A stretch of DNA of 64,000 nucleotides from Pedobacter cryoconitis (GTDB taxonomy: Bacteria; Bacteroidota; Bacteroidia; Sphingobacteriales; Sphingobacteriaceae): assembly GCF_003259615.1 (NCBI RefSeq), contig NZ_QLLR01000023.1:37542-101541 (forward strand). The letters run 5' to 3'. Each line of letters starts with the position of its first letter. Position 1 is the first letter of the stretch. The notes under the pieces were generated by a model. The model was not told where the DNA came from and ran no database searches. It saw only the letters and a program-made list of their open reading frames with translations. Shown piece after piece: positions 9,738-19,389 of this stretch. The position numbers were made by a program, and so were the translations under genes.

Positions 9738-10694
9738 ATGAAGTTTGAATCTAAGACTACAAGCGGAATAGGTTTAATAACGGCTTTGTCAGAATTAACA
9801 GGTGGTGAACTTAAAGATGGAAAAGTTACTTTTCCCGAAACGTTTGGCAAGGGATATATGAAGTTTTTTGATCTCGGCCCGCTCATTAAAATGATGGTCA
9901 ATCAATCTCAACTGAAAGAGGAACTCGTGCTTAGAAGAAAGGGATCAGAATTAAAAAGAAATGAAATCATTTTTAGCTTTCGCAATATATTTCCAACAGG
10001 GGATAGCCGGTTAATGCCCGCAGTACAGGTATCTTCGTCAGATATTGACATTGAAATTTCTATTCCGGCGGGAACAAAAATAAATACGATTATGGTCATT
10101 GTCCATGCCGATTTATTAAAAGAACTGATCAATAAAGGAACAGAGCATCTGCTGCTGCAAAATATTATATCAGGAAATCAACCTTATTTATATGATGAAA
10201 TTATCTCACCAGAAATACAGGCCATTGCGGCAGAGATTATTGCATTGAATGAAAATAGCCCGCTTGGTGACTTTTACCTGAAACTCAAAGCTGGTGAAAT
10301 GATCTATTTGTTTTTTTTAGAGCTGTTAAAACGCCAAAACAAAGCTGGCTACCCTTTGAATGTTTCGGATGTGAAAAAGATGTATTTAGTCAGGGACAAA
10401 GTGGTTTCAGATTTAGGCATACCTCCAGATCTTACAGAGCTGACCAGGTTGTCGAATATGAGTGAGAGTAAGCTAAACCGCTTGTTCAGACAGATTTTTG
10501 GCAATAGTATTTATAATTATTATCAGACTTTAAGAATGAACGAGGCGGCTTACCTGATCAAAGAAAAAAAGCTCTCCGTATCTGAGGCTGGTTATCGGCT
10601 GGGATTTACGAACCTTAGTCATTTCACGAGAATTTTTGAGCGGCACCTGGGGCTTAAACCTAAAAAGTATGCACAGCATAATGCTGCGCTATAA
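9738..10694 (+). CDS. AraC family transcriptional regulator
   Basis: A 318-residue protein. The last 100 residues hold the double helix-turn-helix of AraC (LTELTRLSNMSESKLNRLFR, then EAGYRLGFTNLSHFTRIFER and GLKPKKY). The N-terminal 200 residues are a beta-rich sensor of the type common in Bacteroidota. It is divergent from the GT1 gene across a short AT-rich intergenic region, the usual layout for a local regulator and its target. Its stop overlaps the stop of the convergent gene by 6 bp. Confidence 0.88.
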   Translation: MKFESKTTSGIGLITALSELTGGELKDGKVTFPETFGKGYMKFFDLGPLIKMMVNQSQLKEELVLRRKGSELKRNEIIFSFRNIFPTGDSRLMPAVQVSSSDIDIEISIPAGTKINTIMVIVHADLLKELINKGTEHLLLQNIISGNQPYLYDEIISPEIQAIAAEIIALNENSPLGDFYLKLKAGEMIYLFFLELLKRQNKAGYPLNVSDVKKMYLVRDKVVSDLGIPPDLTELTRLSNMSESKLNRLFRQIFGNSIYNYYQTLRMNEAAYLIKEKKLSVSEAGYRLGFTNLSHFTRIFERHLGLKPKKYAQHNAAL

Positions 10695-11969
10695 AATGAA
10701 ATAATACGGCTCTCCAATTATGGCAATCAATTTATCACAACAGATCTTTTTCCGCTGCTGATAACTTAATTGCTGAATTAAAGGGTACTCTTCTGGCATA
10801 AACAGTTTCTGTTCAGCTATAATACCAATCTGATTATTTCCTGAGAACTGTTTGACTGTTTTAAATACTGTTTCTTCATTGGTGATCAGATAATAATTTT
10901 TAGCAAAGTCTTCCTGTAGAAAATATTCTACCAGGTTAGCGAGAAATGGACTGGCACCTTCGCCTGAATATATAAGTGCAGAGGCAAGCTTACCTTTTGT
11001 CTTATTTTGAAGTATTGCAATGTGCTCCTCGCTGAATATGGATTGGTAATACAGGAATTCTTCAAAAAAAGGGCCGCTGGCTATTAATTCCTGATTCACA
11101 GCATTAATAGAAATCTGGTATTTATTTTTGAAATAGTTATTGAGCCATGCACACATGGCCGGGCCATATTCCGGATCTCCGAAATATCCGCTGGTTTGAA
11201 ATCCGGCATAATATTCGGGATGAAAACCTGTGAAATTTGCTTCAATGATATAATACTCATTTGCATTGGTTACTCCAATGTCCCAGCCGATCAAAGTTCC
11301 CTGCAATAGGGTATCTGGTAAGGTAGCTAAGGTTTTTTGCACAAATATTTCTGCAGTAGTGCTTTTAGAAGAGTCTGAGCCGGCCATAATAAATGTCAGG
11401 CCATATATTAAATCTCTGCCAAAAGTATGAATCCTGAACTCTTCGTTAAGATCCAGTCTTTCCTGCAGTATCCATTGTTCTGTTTGCCCTTCTTTTTCCT
11501 GGTTTTCTTTTCTTTGATTTTTCTTTTCCTGGTGAAGTTTGATAATGTCTTCCAGCTCAGCTGTTCTGTCAAAACTATTGGCCTGTCCTGTACGGTGTCC
11601 TAAAGTGCACTTGATAAAAAAACCACTTTCACATAATTCTCTGATTTTCTCAGGCCCGTTGTTTTCTGCCAATAGTTGTGAAATACCAATGGTCCTGGCT
11701 ACCGAACCGGGAAAATAGTGATTTAAAACCTGGTATTGTCTGTACTTATTATCCAGTCTCCATCTGAAAACATGGTGTTCATTCACATTTAATTTATTGA
11801 GGATGGCCCTGACAAACAACGCGCCGATATTACCGGCCAGGTTAACAGTTAAAGCAGGATCACGCCACAGCTCAAATGTCTCGTTTACTGGTTTCTTTTC
11901 AATAACCTGGGCTGTGGAATTTTCAATATCACTGATCAGGCTTTCTAAGACATTATCATGTTGCTCCAT
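10689..11969 (-). CDS. ATP-grasp-like protein of unknown substrate
   Basis: A 426-residue soluble protein. Residues 118-128 (FIKCTLGHRTG), 169-179 (QERLDLNEEFR) and 228-245 (GWDIGVTNANEYYIIEAN) have the order and spacing of ATP-grasp motifs: nucleotide-binding lysine, adenine-hinge glutamate with R179, and the Mg2+ site D230 plus E243-A-N245. A charged insert (residues 145-165, almost only E, K, Q, N, R) sits between the subdomains. The C-terminal 150 residues are not recognisable. ATP-grasp enzymes ligate a carboxylate to an amine or thiol; the substrate here cannot be deduced. The assignment is by motif reading and is moderately sure. Confidence 0.6.
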   Translation of the reverse strand: MEQHDNVLESLISDIENSTAQVIEKKPVNETFELWRDPALTVNLAGNIGALFVRAILNKLNVNEHHVFRWRLDNKYRQYQVLNHYFPGSVARTIGISQLLAENNGPEKIRELCESGFFIKCTLGHRTGQANSFDRTAELEDIIKLHQEKKNQRKENQEKEGQTEQWILQERLDLNEEFRIHTFGRDLIYGLTFIMAGSDSSKSTTAEIFVQKTLATLPDTLLQGTLIGWDIGVTNANEYYIIEANFTGFHPEYYAGFQTSGYFGDPEYGPAMCAWLNNYFKNKYQISINAVNQELIASGPFFEEFLYYQSIFSEEHIAILQNKTKGKLASALIYSGEGASPFLANLVEYFLQEDFAKNYYLITNEETVFKTVKQFSGNNQIGIIAEQKLFMPEEYPLIQQLSYQQRKKICCDKLIAIIGEPYYFIL

Positions 11970-12049
11970 AAAATTCTTGTAATTTCATGAAGCTACAAAC
12001 AATATCGTAGCTGAATATGGGTCAAAGGTTACAAAATGCAGTTTAATAT

Positions 12050-12442
12050 TTACAGGTTCAGTGTATCAAAAATCTCTCCCCTGGTCAGTTTATCGTTGAT
12101 TTTTGCAATCACTTCTACTTTAGCTTTCAGGCATAAAGCTTGATCTGATAACCTAAAAATATCTTCAAAGAATACCAGTTTTACGCCTTGTCGTTCAATT
12201 CTTAGTTTTACCTGGAAAATGTCCCCGGAGGTGAGTGATCTTTTAAAGTCCATTTCTATTCTGGAAACCATCAGCAGGATAGCTTTTGCGGTAAGCTCTT
12301 TAAAGGAGATCATTTTCGACTGCAGATATTCGTGCCGGGCATGTTCCAGATAACCCTGATAAACTGCATTGTTTACGATGCCTTGTATATCGCATTCGTA
12401 ATCTCTTACCTTAAGCTGAATTTCAAATATGTAGTCTTGCAT
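12050..12442 (-). CDS. Acyl-CoA thioesterase (4HBT, hotdog fold)
   Basis: From the ATG at 12440-12442 the protein has 130 residues and begins MQDYIFEIQLKVRDYECDIQ. The motif YECDIQGIVNNAVYQGYLEH with HARHEYL is the active-site helix of YbgC/FadM-type 4-hydroxybenzoyl-CoA thioesterases, with the Asp that activates water. Length is normal for the family. It would hydrolyse acyl-CoA or acyl-ACP in the cytoplasm. It follows the ECF sigma gene on the same strand by 30 bp, so the two may be co-transcribed. Confidence 0.82.
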   Translation of the reverse strand: MQDYIFEIQLKVRDYECDIQGIVNNAVYQGYLEHARHEYLQSKMISFKELTAKAILLMVSRIEMDFKRSLTSGDIFQVKLRIERQGVKLVFFEDIFRLSDQALCLKAKVEVIAKINDKLTRGEIFDTLNL

Positions 12443-12472
12443 AGTTGGTTGCAAAGATAAAATAATTGAGTT

Positions 12473-13030
12473 TTATGCCGATTTTAAATTGATTTGTGTG
12501 CGTATATATTTTAGTGCATGCGTAATTTGGTTTTCTACGGTAAATTTTGAGATTCCAAGAAGCTCAGCGATCTCTCTATTTACCAGGTGTTTGACCCGGC
12601 TAAGAAAGAATATTTCAGCACATCTTTTGGGCAGTTTTTCAAGGTACGAGTTTAGCTCTGTTTCGAAATCTTCCTGAAGCAATTTCTCGGTAATTTCAGA
12701 CGCAGTTATTTCAGATTTATTCTCGGTGTAGGCCTCTACATAGTCAATAGGAGATGTCTTTGCTGCTTTTAGTTTTTTAAATACATGATAGCGTGCCGTC
12801 ACGTGGATATAACTTCGAAAGTTTTTAATTTTCAGGAATTCTCGTCTATCCCAAAGAACTACGTAAATATCATGAACAATTTCTTCGGCGATGGATTTGT
12901 CTTTCAGATAAAAGTATGCAGTCTGGTGAAGCTTGCTCCAATGCCGGTTATACAAAACAACAAAAGCATTGCAATCGCCAGCTGTTACTTCAGCCCACAG
13001 TTCTTGATCTGATAAACTACTTTTAGTCAT
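12473..13030 (-). CDS. ECF RNA polymerase sigma factor (Bacteroidota FecI-like)
   Basis: A 185-residue protein with sigma-70 region 2 (FVVLYNRHWSKLHQTAYFYL, EEIVHDIYVVLWDRR, residues 22-80) and region 4 (LEKLPKRCAEIFFLSRVKHL, REIAELLGISKFTVENQITHAL, residues 133-175). It is the type that in Bacteroidota usually pairs with a FecR-like anti-sigma factor and a TonB receptor. No FecR gene is present here and the SusC protein downstream on the other strand lacks the STN signalling domain. It is divergent from the GH76/SusCD locus, 170 bp away, and may control it, which is inference. Confidence 0.88.
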   Translation of the reverse strand: MTKSSLSDQELWAEVTAGDCNAFVVLYNRHWSKLHQTAYFYLKDKSIAEEIVHDIYVVLWDRREFLKIKNFRSYIHVTARYHVFKKLKAAKTSPIDYVEAYTENKSEITASEITEKLLQEDFETELNSYLEKLPKRCAEIFFLSRVKHLVNREIAELLGISKFTVENQITHALKYIRTQINLKSA

Positions 13031-13200
13031 ATTTGGTTTCTAAACTTACCAATATTTTTTGTAATGACTTAGTAGCTAAAATGTTTTATTTCAGTCAAAA
13101 TGCTAAATTTTTTGAAAAGTGTGTGTGTGCTGTCCGGGTTTTTACCTCTATATAGAAAATAACCAAATACTTATATATGCTGAATAATAGATGCTACCGT

Positions 13201-14322
13201 ATGAACCATACATTTCCACTTTACACCTTGTTTTTTTTGCTGACGGTACAGGTTGTCCATGCGCAAAAAAAGAAATCAGTTGCCTCTTCTGACAATAAAG
13301 CAAACAGGGTGAGCCTTGATTATAAACAGGCCACTCAGCTGATTTATAAGAACATCAATGCCAATTTTTATGAGCCTTCAACAGGTTTGTACACGGAAAC
13401 AAATTTGATAGCCAATAATCCGAATAAACATTCCTGGTTATGGCCTTTGTGTGGATTAATACAAGGTACTAATGAAATGGAAGTGCTTGAGCCGGAAAAA
13501 GATTATATGTCAAGGGTGGCTGGAGCAATCGATCAATATTATTCAGCAGTTCCTCCGTCGCCGGCTTATCAGGATTATGTAACTGCAGAAAGACTGAGTT
13601 CCAGGTTTTTTGATGATAATCAATGGATAGCGATTGCTTATCTGGATGCTTATCACAGAAATAAAAAACCTGTTTACCTGGAAAAGGCAAAAATGATTTA
13701 TCAGCATATGGTGAAAGCTGGCCTGGATACTGTTGCCGGAGGAGGTTTATATTGGAAAGAAGGGGAGCTAAATAGCAAAAATACGTGTTCCAATGGCCCG
13801 GGAATCCTGGTTGCCTTGCAATTGTACAAAGTTACCGGTGACAAGCAATATCTTGAGCTGGCTTCAAAGCTATATAGCTGGACTAATAAACATCTGCAGG
13901 CTCCGGATGGTCTTTTTTATGACGCTATCAAAATTCCTTCTTTAAAAGTAGATCAGACATTATATACTTATAATACTGGATCTATGCTACAAAGTAATGT
14001 GCTTTTATACCAGGTAACAAATGATAAGAAGTATTTGAATGAGGCTTATCGGATTGCAGCAGCGGGTAAAAAACATTTCTTTAAGAATGGTAAGCTTCCT
14101 GGTAACTATTGGTTCAATGCAGTAATGCTGAGAGGCTATGCCGAATTGTTTCAGATAGATCATAATCAGGAATGGATTGGGTTTTTTAAAGATGATGCTG
14201 ACCGGATATGGAGAGAAGAAAGAGATGGAAGTAACCTGTTGGGGACGAAACCAGTTAAGGAGTTAATTGATCAGGCAGGAATGCTGGAAATTTATGCAAG
14301 ACTATATAAATTGATAAAATAA
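13201..14322 (+). CDS. GH76 alpha-1,6-mannanase-like glycoside hydrolase, exported
   Basis: I take the ATG at 13201 because the protein then begins with a normal signal peptide (MNHTFPLYTLFFLLTVQVVH, cleavage after HAQ); an ATG at 13177 adds 8 residues before it. The mature chain is an alpha/alpha barrel. The paired aspartates D138-D139 in RFFDDNQWIA match the catalytic DD of GH76 endo-alpha-1,6-mannanases, and WKEGELNSKNTCSNGPG is another family block. It should cut the alpha-1,6 backbone of fungal-type mannan. It precedes the SusC/SusD pair and ends with its own terminator. Confidence 0.87.
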   Translation: MNHTFPLYTLFFLLTVQVVHAQKKKSVASSDNKANRVSLDYKQATQLIYKNINANFYEPSTGLYTETNLIANNPNKHSWLWPLCGLIQGTNEMEVLEPEKDYMSRVAGAIDQYYSAVPPSPAYQDYVTAERLSSRFFDDNQWIAIAYLDAYHRNKKPVYLEKAKMIYQHMVKAGLDTVAGGGLYWKEGELNSKNTCSNGPGILVALQLYKVTGDKQYLELASKLYSWTNKHLQAPDGLFYDAIKIPSLKVDQTLYTYNTGSMLQSNVLLYQVTNDKKYLNEAYRIAAAGKKHFFKNGKLPGNYWFNAVMLRGYAELFQIDHNQEWIGFFKDDADRIWREERDGSNLLGTKPVKELIDQAGMLEIYARLYKLIK

Positions 14323-14624
14323 AATTTAAAAATGCAATCAAAGCAAAGCCTCTGCAGACTTCATGTTTGCAGGGGCTTTGTTTTGACCTCAAAGTTTGTA
14401 ACCCTCCCTGGCATATTCATCTGTCCGACAAAATGGCTTAATAAATAGCAAAGATCTGGTAATAATGAACATAGGCATTCCTATAACTTTATGGGAATAG
14501 CATCATGTATTCTTATTTAAAATCTATTTTTCTTAAAGTTAATTGACTCATAACACTCTCGAAATAAGGAAGTAATAGATGTAAGGTCTGATGTCTGCTA
14601 ACCTAACCAAACCAAATTAAACTT
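14323..14624 (+). other. Intergenic region between GH76 and SusC
   Basis: It holds the GH76 terminator at its left end and then about 240 bp of AT-rich leader before SusC. No Bacteroidota promoter (TTTG then TAnnTTTG) is a clean match; TAACTTTA and TATTTTTC come within one base. A long leader upstream of SusC is usual for this kind of locus. Confidence 0.5.
14344..14385 (+). terminator. Rho-independent terminator after GH76
   Basis: Arms CAAAGCCTCTGCA (14344-14356) and TGCAGGGGCTTTG (14368-14380) pair along 13 bp with one G-T pair; TTTT follows. It starts 22 bases after the GH76 stop. Confidence 0.8.
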
Positions 14625-17600
14625 ATGAGTATGACCAAGTTTTTCATCTTGAAGCCCGTGGGCCTGGCTTTACGCCAAAAAATCATTTGCTTTTCAGTCG
14701 CATTATGTGTGGTAACATCCATGCAGTTAAATGCAAAAGATCTTAAAGAAGTTTATCATTATGCTGCAGTGCCTCCGATTGATGTTCGGGGTAAAGTAGT
14801 GGATGAACAGGGTGTCGGGATACCGGGAGTGAGTATAAAGGTAAAGAATACTGTAAAAACAGCAACAACCGACCCTAATGGGAATTTTAGCTTAAAAGGC
14901 CTGCCTGATGATGCAATTTTAGTGGTTTCTTACATGGGTTATGCCACGCAGGAGGCAAAGGTGAGTGCTGGAAACATGGTGATTAAATTAGTACCAAAAC
15001 TTCAGGATTTAGATGAGGTCGTAGTTGTTGGCTATGGAACGGCCAAAAAATCGGATTTAACCGGGGCCGTAGGAACTGTAAAAGCAGAAGCGTTGCAGGA
15101 ACGTCCGGCTTCGTCGTTAAATCAGAGTTTATCAGGACGGGTATCCGGAGTTAATGTATCTTCAAATTCGGGCAGACCAGGTGGAAGAGCAAACATCCGT
15201 ATCCGCGGGGTGAGTTCTTTAAGTGTTTCAAACAATCCTTTATATGTAATTGACGGGGTTATACTCAACGCAGTAGACTTACGAAATGGCAGCAGTCCGA
15301 TTGACTATCTGAATCCAAATGACATCGCTTCAATTGAAGTGTTAAAAGACGCGTCTTCAACAGCGATTTATGGGGCACGCGGAGCTAATGGTGTAATTAT
15401 GGTAACCACAAAACGCGGAACTTCTGGTGGTGGAAGTATAACCTATGATGCAGATTTCAGCATCGGTGTATTGCCAAGAAAGTTGGAAGTATTGAACTCA
15501 AAGGAGTTTTTAGCTGTAGAGGATCTCGCTTATGCAAATGCTGCGAAATATGATCCGATTGGCTGGGCCACCGGAACAAAATATACTGATCCCAAAACCA
15601 AGCGCACTAACCCAAAGCTATTCGACGCAGGGGGAAATCCTTTGTATGATACAGATTGGCAGGAGGAGACATTTCAAAAGGCCTTCACTCAAAATCATCA
15701 GCTTGGAATTACCGATGGAAATGAAAAAGGCAGTTTTGGTGCTTTTATTAACTATCGCAATCAGGAGGGGCTGGCAAGAGGTTCCTGGCAAAAAAGATAT
15801 GCTGGCCGTTTTGTGTTTGATAGCCAGATTAAGAGCTGGTTAAAAGTGGGGGGTACAATGGGATATACCGATCAGAATGAAAAACAGGTCGATCAGCTTG
15901 ATGGCGGCGGAATCACGATGATGCGACAGGTGTTAGAGGCACTTCCTATTATTCCTGTAAAATATGCGGATGGATCCTGGGCAAGTAACAGGGATTATCC
16001 GGGAATGGAAGGTGGGGACAGTCCGCTAAGGGTAGCTGCGGACAGGTTGTCTTTTTTAAGGACACAAACATTTCTGGGGAATATGTATGCGACAATTAAC
16101 CTGGCTCCGGGGCTGGACTTTAAAACAACAGTTGGAACAAATATCATTACCCAGAGAGAAGATTATTTTGCGGCAAAGGGGATGCAATATATTTCTGATA
16201 ATGGGGATGCCAGTGTAAATAATAACAAGTACAACTCGTGGCAGTTTGAAAATTACCTTACCTATACTAAGCAATTCTCGAAAATACATTCAATCAGTGC
16301 AATGGGAGGGGTATCCTGGCAACATATTGATCGTTTTGAAAGTCAGGCGACTACGCAGGGTTTCAGCGATTCGTACTTTTTATACAACAATCTGGGTGCA
16401 GGATCAAGCCCTCAGGCACCTTCTTCCATCGGATTGGCCTATGGGCTGAATTCTTACTTTGCCCGTATCAACTATGGTTTGATGAACAAGTATTTATTGA
16501 CTCTGACGGGTCGTGCGGATGGTTCTTCAAAGTTTGGAAAAGAGAATCAATATGCCTTTTTCCCTTCTGCCGCCCTTGCGTGGAAGGTAATGGAGGAGGA
16601 TTTTATGAAGAGTATACCTGTCATTTCAAATTTGAAAGTACGCGCCAGTTATGGGGCTACGGGGAATTCTGAAATTCCGGCTTACCGGGCCCTTGCTGGC
16701 TTAGGTAACTATAACGTGATTTTTGATGGGGTACGTAATATCGGGATAGGAACCGACCGGATGGCGAACTCTAATTTACAGTGGGAAAAGACGAAACAGC
16801 TTGATTTCGGCCTGGAAGTAGGCTTATTTGCTAACAGGTTGAATTTCGAGCTCGACCTTTACCGTAGAAGGGTAAATGGGATGCTGCTAGATGCACCTTT
16901 ACCTTATAGCAGCGGATATGGCAGTATTTTCTCTAATGTGGGAAGTATGGAGAACAGGGGGATTGAATTTAGTATCAATTCGACAAACATTAAAAGCGAT
17001 AACTTTTCCTGGAGCACCACCTTCAATATTTCTGTCAATAAGAACAAAGTGCTTGCTTTAGCGAGTGGTGATATATTTTCTGGTAACGGGATCATCAGGG
17101 TGGGAGAGCCTGTGGGATCTTTTTTTGGAAGGGTAAACCTTGGAACATGGGGCAGCAACGAGGCTGAAGAGGCAAAGAAGTATAATATGCTGCCTGGTGA
17201 TATTAAATATAAGGACCTCAATAATGATGGCAAGATCAATGATCTGGACAGAACAATTATTGGAAAGGGAATTCCTGATGGTTATGGTACGCTGCTAAAC
17301 ACGTTTCAGTATAAGAACTGGTCACTAACGATGGATTTACAGTATATGTATGGTAATGATGTGCTGGACAGAAGTATCCACTCTGGTGAGGACAGGCAGG
17401 GTATCGCCAACAGTTATAAAACGGTATTGAATGCGTGGACGGAAACGAACCAGAATACTTCTATCGCACAGATCCGGCCAATTAACGCCTATTATACCAC
17501 CAATAATGACAGCCATAAGGTGACCGATGGATCTTTTATCCGCGGACGTAATCTATTACTGGCTTATACTTTTCCGGCAAAGACTGTTTCTGCCTTAAAA

Positions 17601-17771
17601 CTAAATCGTTTGAGGGTATATGGGTCTGTTCAGAATTTTTTCCTGTTGACTAAATACAAGGGATATGATCCGGAAGTTTCTAACTCTGGCGCTCCTTTCG
17701 ATCAGGGATTGGCATTGTACGATTATCCGAAGCCAAGGGTATTTATGCTAGGGGTTAATATTGGATTATAA
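14625..17771 (+). CDS. SusC/RagA family TonB-dependent outer membrane receptor
   Basis: A 1048-residue protein. After the signal peptide (cleavage near LNAKD, residue 37) comes a CarboxypepD_reg-like domain (DVRGKVVDEQGVGIPGVSIK), then the SusC signature DLDEVVVVGYGTAKKSDLTGAV as TonB-box/plug entry, the plug (PLYVIDGVIL, IEVLKDASSTAIYGARGANG) and a 22-strand barrel ending in a C-terminal aromatic-type strand (VFMLGVNIGL). There is no STN domain, so no direct FecR signalling is expected. It imports oligosaccharides across the outer membrane with the SusD lipoprotein encoded next to it. The nearby GH76 suggests manno-oligosaccharides. Confidence 0.95.
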   Translation: MSMTKFFILKPVGLALRQKIICFSVALCVVTSMQLNAKDLKEVYHYAAVPPIDVRGKVVDEQGVGIPGVSIKVKNTVKTATTDPNGNFSLKGLPDDAILVVSYMGYATQEAKVSAGNMVIKLVPKLQDLDEVVVVGYGTAKKSDLTGAVGTVKAEALQERPASSLNQSLSGRVSGVNVSSNSGRPGGRANIRIRGVSSLSVSNNPLYVIDGVILNAVDLRNGSSPIDYLNPNDIASIEVLKDASSTAIYGARGANGVIMVTTKRGTSGGGSITYDADFSIGVLPRKLEVLNSKEFLAVEDLAYANAAKYDPIGWATGTKYTDPKTKRTNPKLFDAGGNPLYDTDWQEETFQKAFTQNHQLGITDGNEKGSFGAFINYRNQEGLARGSWQKRYAGRFVFDSQIKSWLKVGGTMGYTDQNEKQVDQLDGGGITMMRQVLEALPIIPVKYADGSWASNRDYPGMEGGDSPLRVAADRLSFLRTQTFLGNMYATINLAPGLDFKTTVGTNIITQREDYFAAKGMQYISDNGDASVNNNKYNSWQFENYLTYTKQFSKIHSISAMGGVSWQHIDRFESQATTQGFSDSYFLYNNLGAGSSPQAPSSIGLAYGLNSYFARINYGLMNKYLLTLTGRADGSSKFGKENQYAFFPSAALAWKVMEEDFMKSIPVISNLKVRASYGATGNSEIPAYRALAGLGNYNVIFDGVRNIGIGTDRMANSNLQWEKTKQLDFGLEVGLFANRLNFELDLYRRRVNGMLLDAPLPYSSGYGSIFSNVGSMENRGIEFSINSTNIKSDNFSWSTTFNISVNKNKVLALASGDIFSGNGIIRVGEPVGSFFGRVNLGTWGSNEAEEAKKYNMLPGDIKYKDLNNDGKINDLDRTIIGKGIPDGYGTLLNTFQYKNWSLTMDLQYMYGNDVLDRSIHSGEDRQGIANSYKTVLNAWTETNQNTSIAQIRPINAYYTTNNDSHKVTDGSFIRGRNLLLAYTFPAKTVSALKLNRLRVYGSVQNFFLLTKYKGYDPEVSNSGAPFDQGLALYDYPKPRVFMLGVNIGL

Positions 17772-17806
17772 GACTATCATTGAGCACCGTTAAAAAATAT
17801 AAACAG

Positions 17807-19309
17807 ATGAAAACGATATTAAAAAAATATGGGTTGCTGGCGCTGATAGCTGGTACATTAGGCTTCACGGGTTGCAAAAAGTTCCTGGATGAATCTGATC
17901 CGGGCAATTTTACCGTGGAGAATTACTTTACTAAACCTGAGCATGCAAGAAGTTCAGTAAATGCGATTTACGCAAGCTTGCGTGAGCCGATGTCGAGTGG
18001 TTTTGGCGGCGGGGCATGGACCATGACAGAATTTGCTACCGGGCAGGCAGCTACTGATTTAGGACAAGCGGTGGACAGTTATTTTATAAAGGATCTGCAA
18101 AACACTGCTGACAATAGTTATGGCCTGAATTACTGGCAGAATTATTATAAAGGGATAGGCAATGCGAATCTTTCGATTGCAAAAATACCTGGCATTGCCA
18201 TGGACGGAACAGAAATGAAAAGGTTGTTGGGAGAGGCTCATTTTCTACGTGCCTGGTATTATTTTAATTTAGTTCAGCTATTTGGTAATATCCCATTAAT
18301 TACAGAGCCTGTTGATTTGAAATCAGAACAGTTAAGACCGAAACAAGCAGCTCCTGAAGAGGTTTATAAATTAATTATAGCAGATTTAAGCACTGCAGAG
18401 GCTGCTGGATTACCTTGGGTTGACGTTACTGGAAAGGCGGGTTTGGGAGCGGTCAAATCATTGCTTGCCAAAGTATATCTGACAATGGCAGGTTATCCTT
18501 TACAAAAGGGGAATGAATATTTTAACCTTGCGGCAAAGAAAGCGGAGGAGGTGATTGATGCTAAGCAGTTTAAATTATTCGATAATTATGGTGATCTGCA
18601 TAACCCTGCGAAGAAAAATGTGGAGGAGAACATTTTTATGATCCAATATAAAACACAGATCATCCCGGCAAACTGGCAGGAGTTGATTATTCCTTACAAT
18701 AAGAATATTTCTGCTTATTCTTCGGAAACAGGTGGTATTTATGCGACGGCAGATTTTGTAAAGTCTTATGATCCGGCAGATCTGCGTGCAAAAGAAGGCC
18801 AGTTCTTTTTTACAAAGTTTACCAATCAGGACAATAGAAATCAGGAGGTAGAGTTGGGCGGATATTTTTTGTATAAGCTTTTTGATGTAGTGGCACAGAC
18901 AACAACGGCAAATAGTGATCTTAACTGGTCGCTGATCCGTTATGCTGATGTGTTACTGATCTATGCTGAGGCTTCGAATGAAGTTAGCGGCCCTGGAGCA
19001 AAAGCATATGAATCGATTAATCTCATTAGAAAAAGAGCCCGGTTGCCAGAGCTGTCAGGTTTATCTGCGAGCCAGTTTCAGGAAGCGATCTGGCGTGAAC
19101 GGTGGTATGAGCTTTGTTTTGAAAATATTACCTGGTTTGATATGGCCCGCTTACATAAGGCTTTTAATCTGAGCACTAAAGGGTTCGATAATTATGTTGG
19201 CCATAAATTCACCTATGGGCCTGTTTTGACAGACAGAGAACTTTTATTTCCAATCCCAAGCAGAGAGTTGAGAAATAATACGAACCTGATCCCAACAAAA
19301 GGATATTAA
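17807..19309 (+). CDS. SusD/RagB family outer-membrane glycan-binding lipoprotein
   Basis: I choose the ATG at 17807: it gives a typical lipoprotein signal MKTILKKYGLLALIAGTLGF with lipobox FTGC (Cys at residue 23) followed by KKFLDESDP, the usual SusD N-terminus. An in-frame TTG at 17780 would only add nine residues. The 500-residue protein has the TPR-like N-terminal half (FLRAWYYFNLVQLFGNIPLI) and the C-terminal NLIRKRARLPEL and ERWYELCFENITWFDMAR blocks of the RagB/SusD family. It forms the lid of the SusC channel and binds the glycan at the cell surface. The spacing to SusC is 35 bp. Confidence 0.94.
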   Translation: MKTILKKYGLLALIAGTLGFTGCKKFLDESDPGNFTVENYFTKPEHARSSVNAIYASLREPMSSGFGGGAWTMTEFATGQAATDLGQAVDSYFIKDLQNTADNSYGLNYWQNYYKGIGNANLSIAKIPGIAMDGTEMKRLLGEAHFLRAWYYFNLVQLFGNIPLITEPVDLKSEQLRPKQAAPEEVYKLIIADLSTAEAAGLPWVDVTGKAGLGAVKSLLAKVYLTMAGYPLQKGNEYFNLAAKKAEEVIDAKQFKLFDNYGDLHNPAKKNVEENIFMIQYKTQIIPANWQELIIPYNKNISAYSSETGGIYATADFVKSYDPADLRAKEGQFFFTKFTNQDNRNQEVELGGYFLYKLFDVVAQTTTANSDLNWSLIRYADVLLIYAEASNEVSGPGAKAYESINLIRKRARLPELSGLSASQFQEAIWRERWYELCFENITWFDMARLHKAFNLSTKGFDNYVGHKFTYGPVLTDRELLFPIPSRELRNNTNLIPTKGY

Positions 19310-19320
19310 GTATTTGCAAA

Positions 19321-19375
19321 ACTTGTATAAACCACTGCTCATAGTATCCGTGCAATGGTTTATACAAGTCTTTAT
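19321..19375. terminator. Bidirectional terminator after SusD
   Basis: Perfect 14-bp arms ACTTGTATAAACCA (19321-19334) and TGGTTTATACAAGT (19356-19369) with a 21-base loop. A T-rich tail follows on the plus side and TTTT on the minus side, so it can end both SusD and the convergent gene at 19390. Confidence 0.75.
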
Positions 19376-19389
19376 CATTTTTATTCGGG

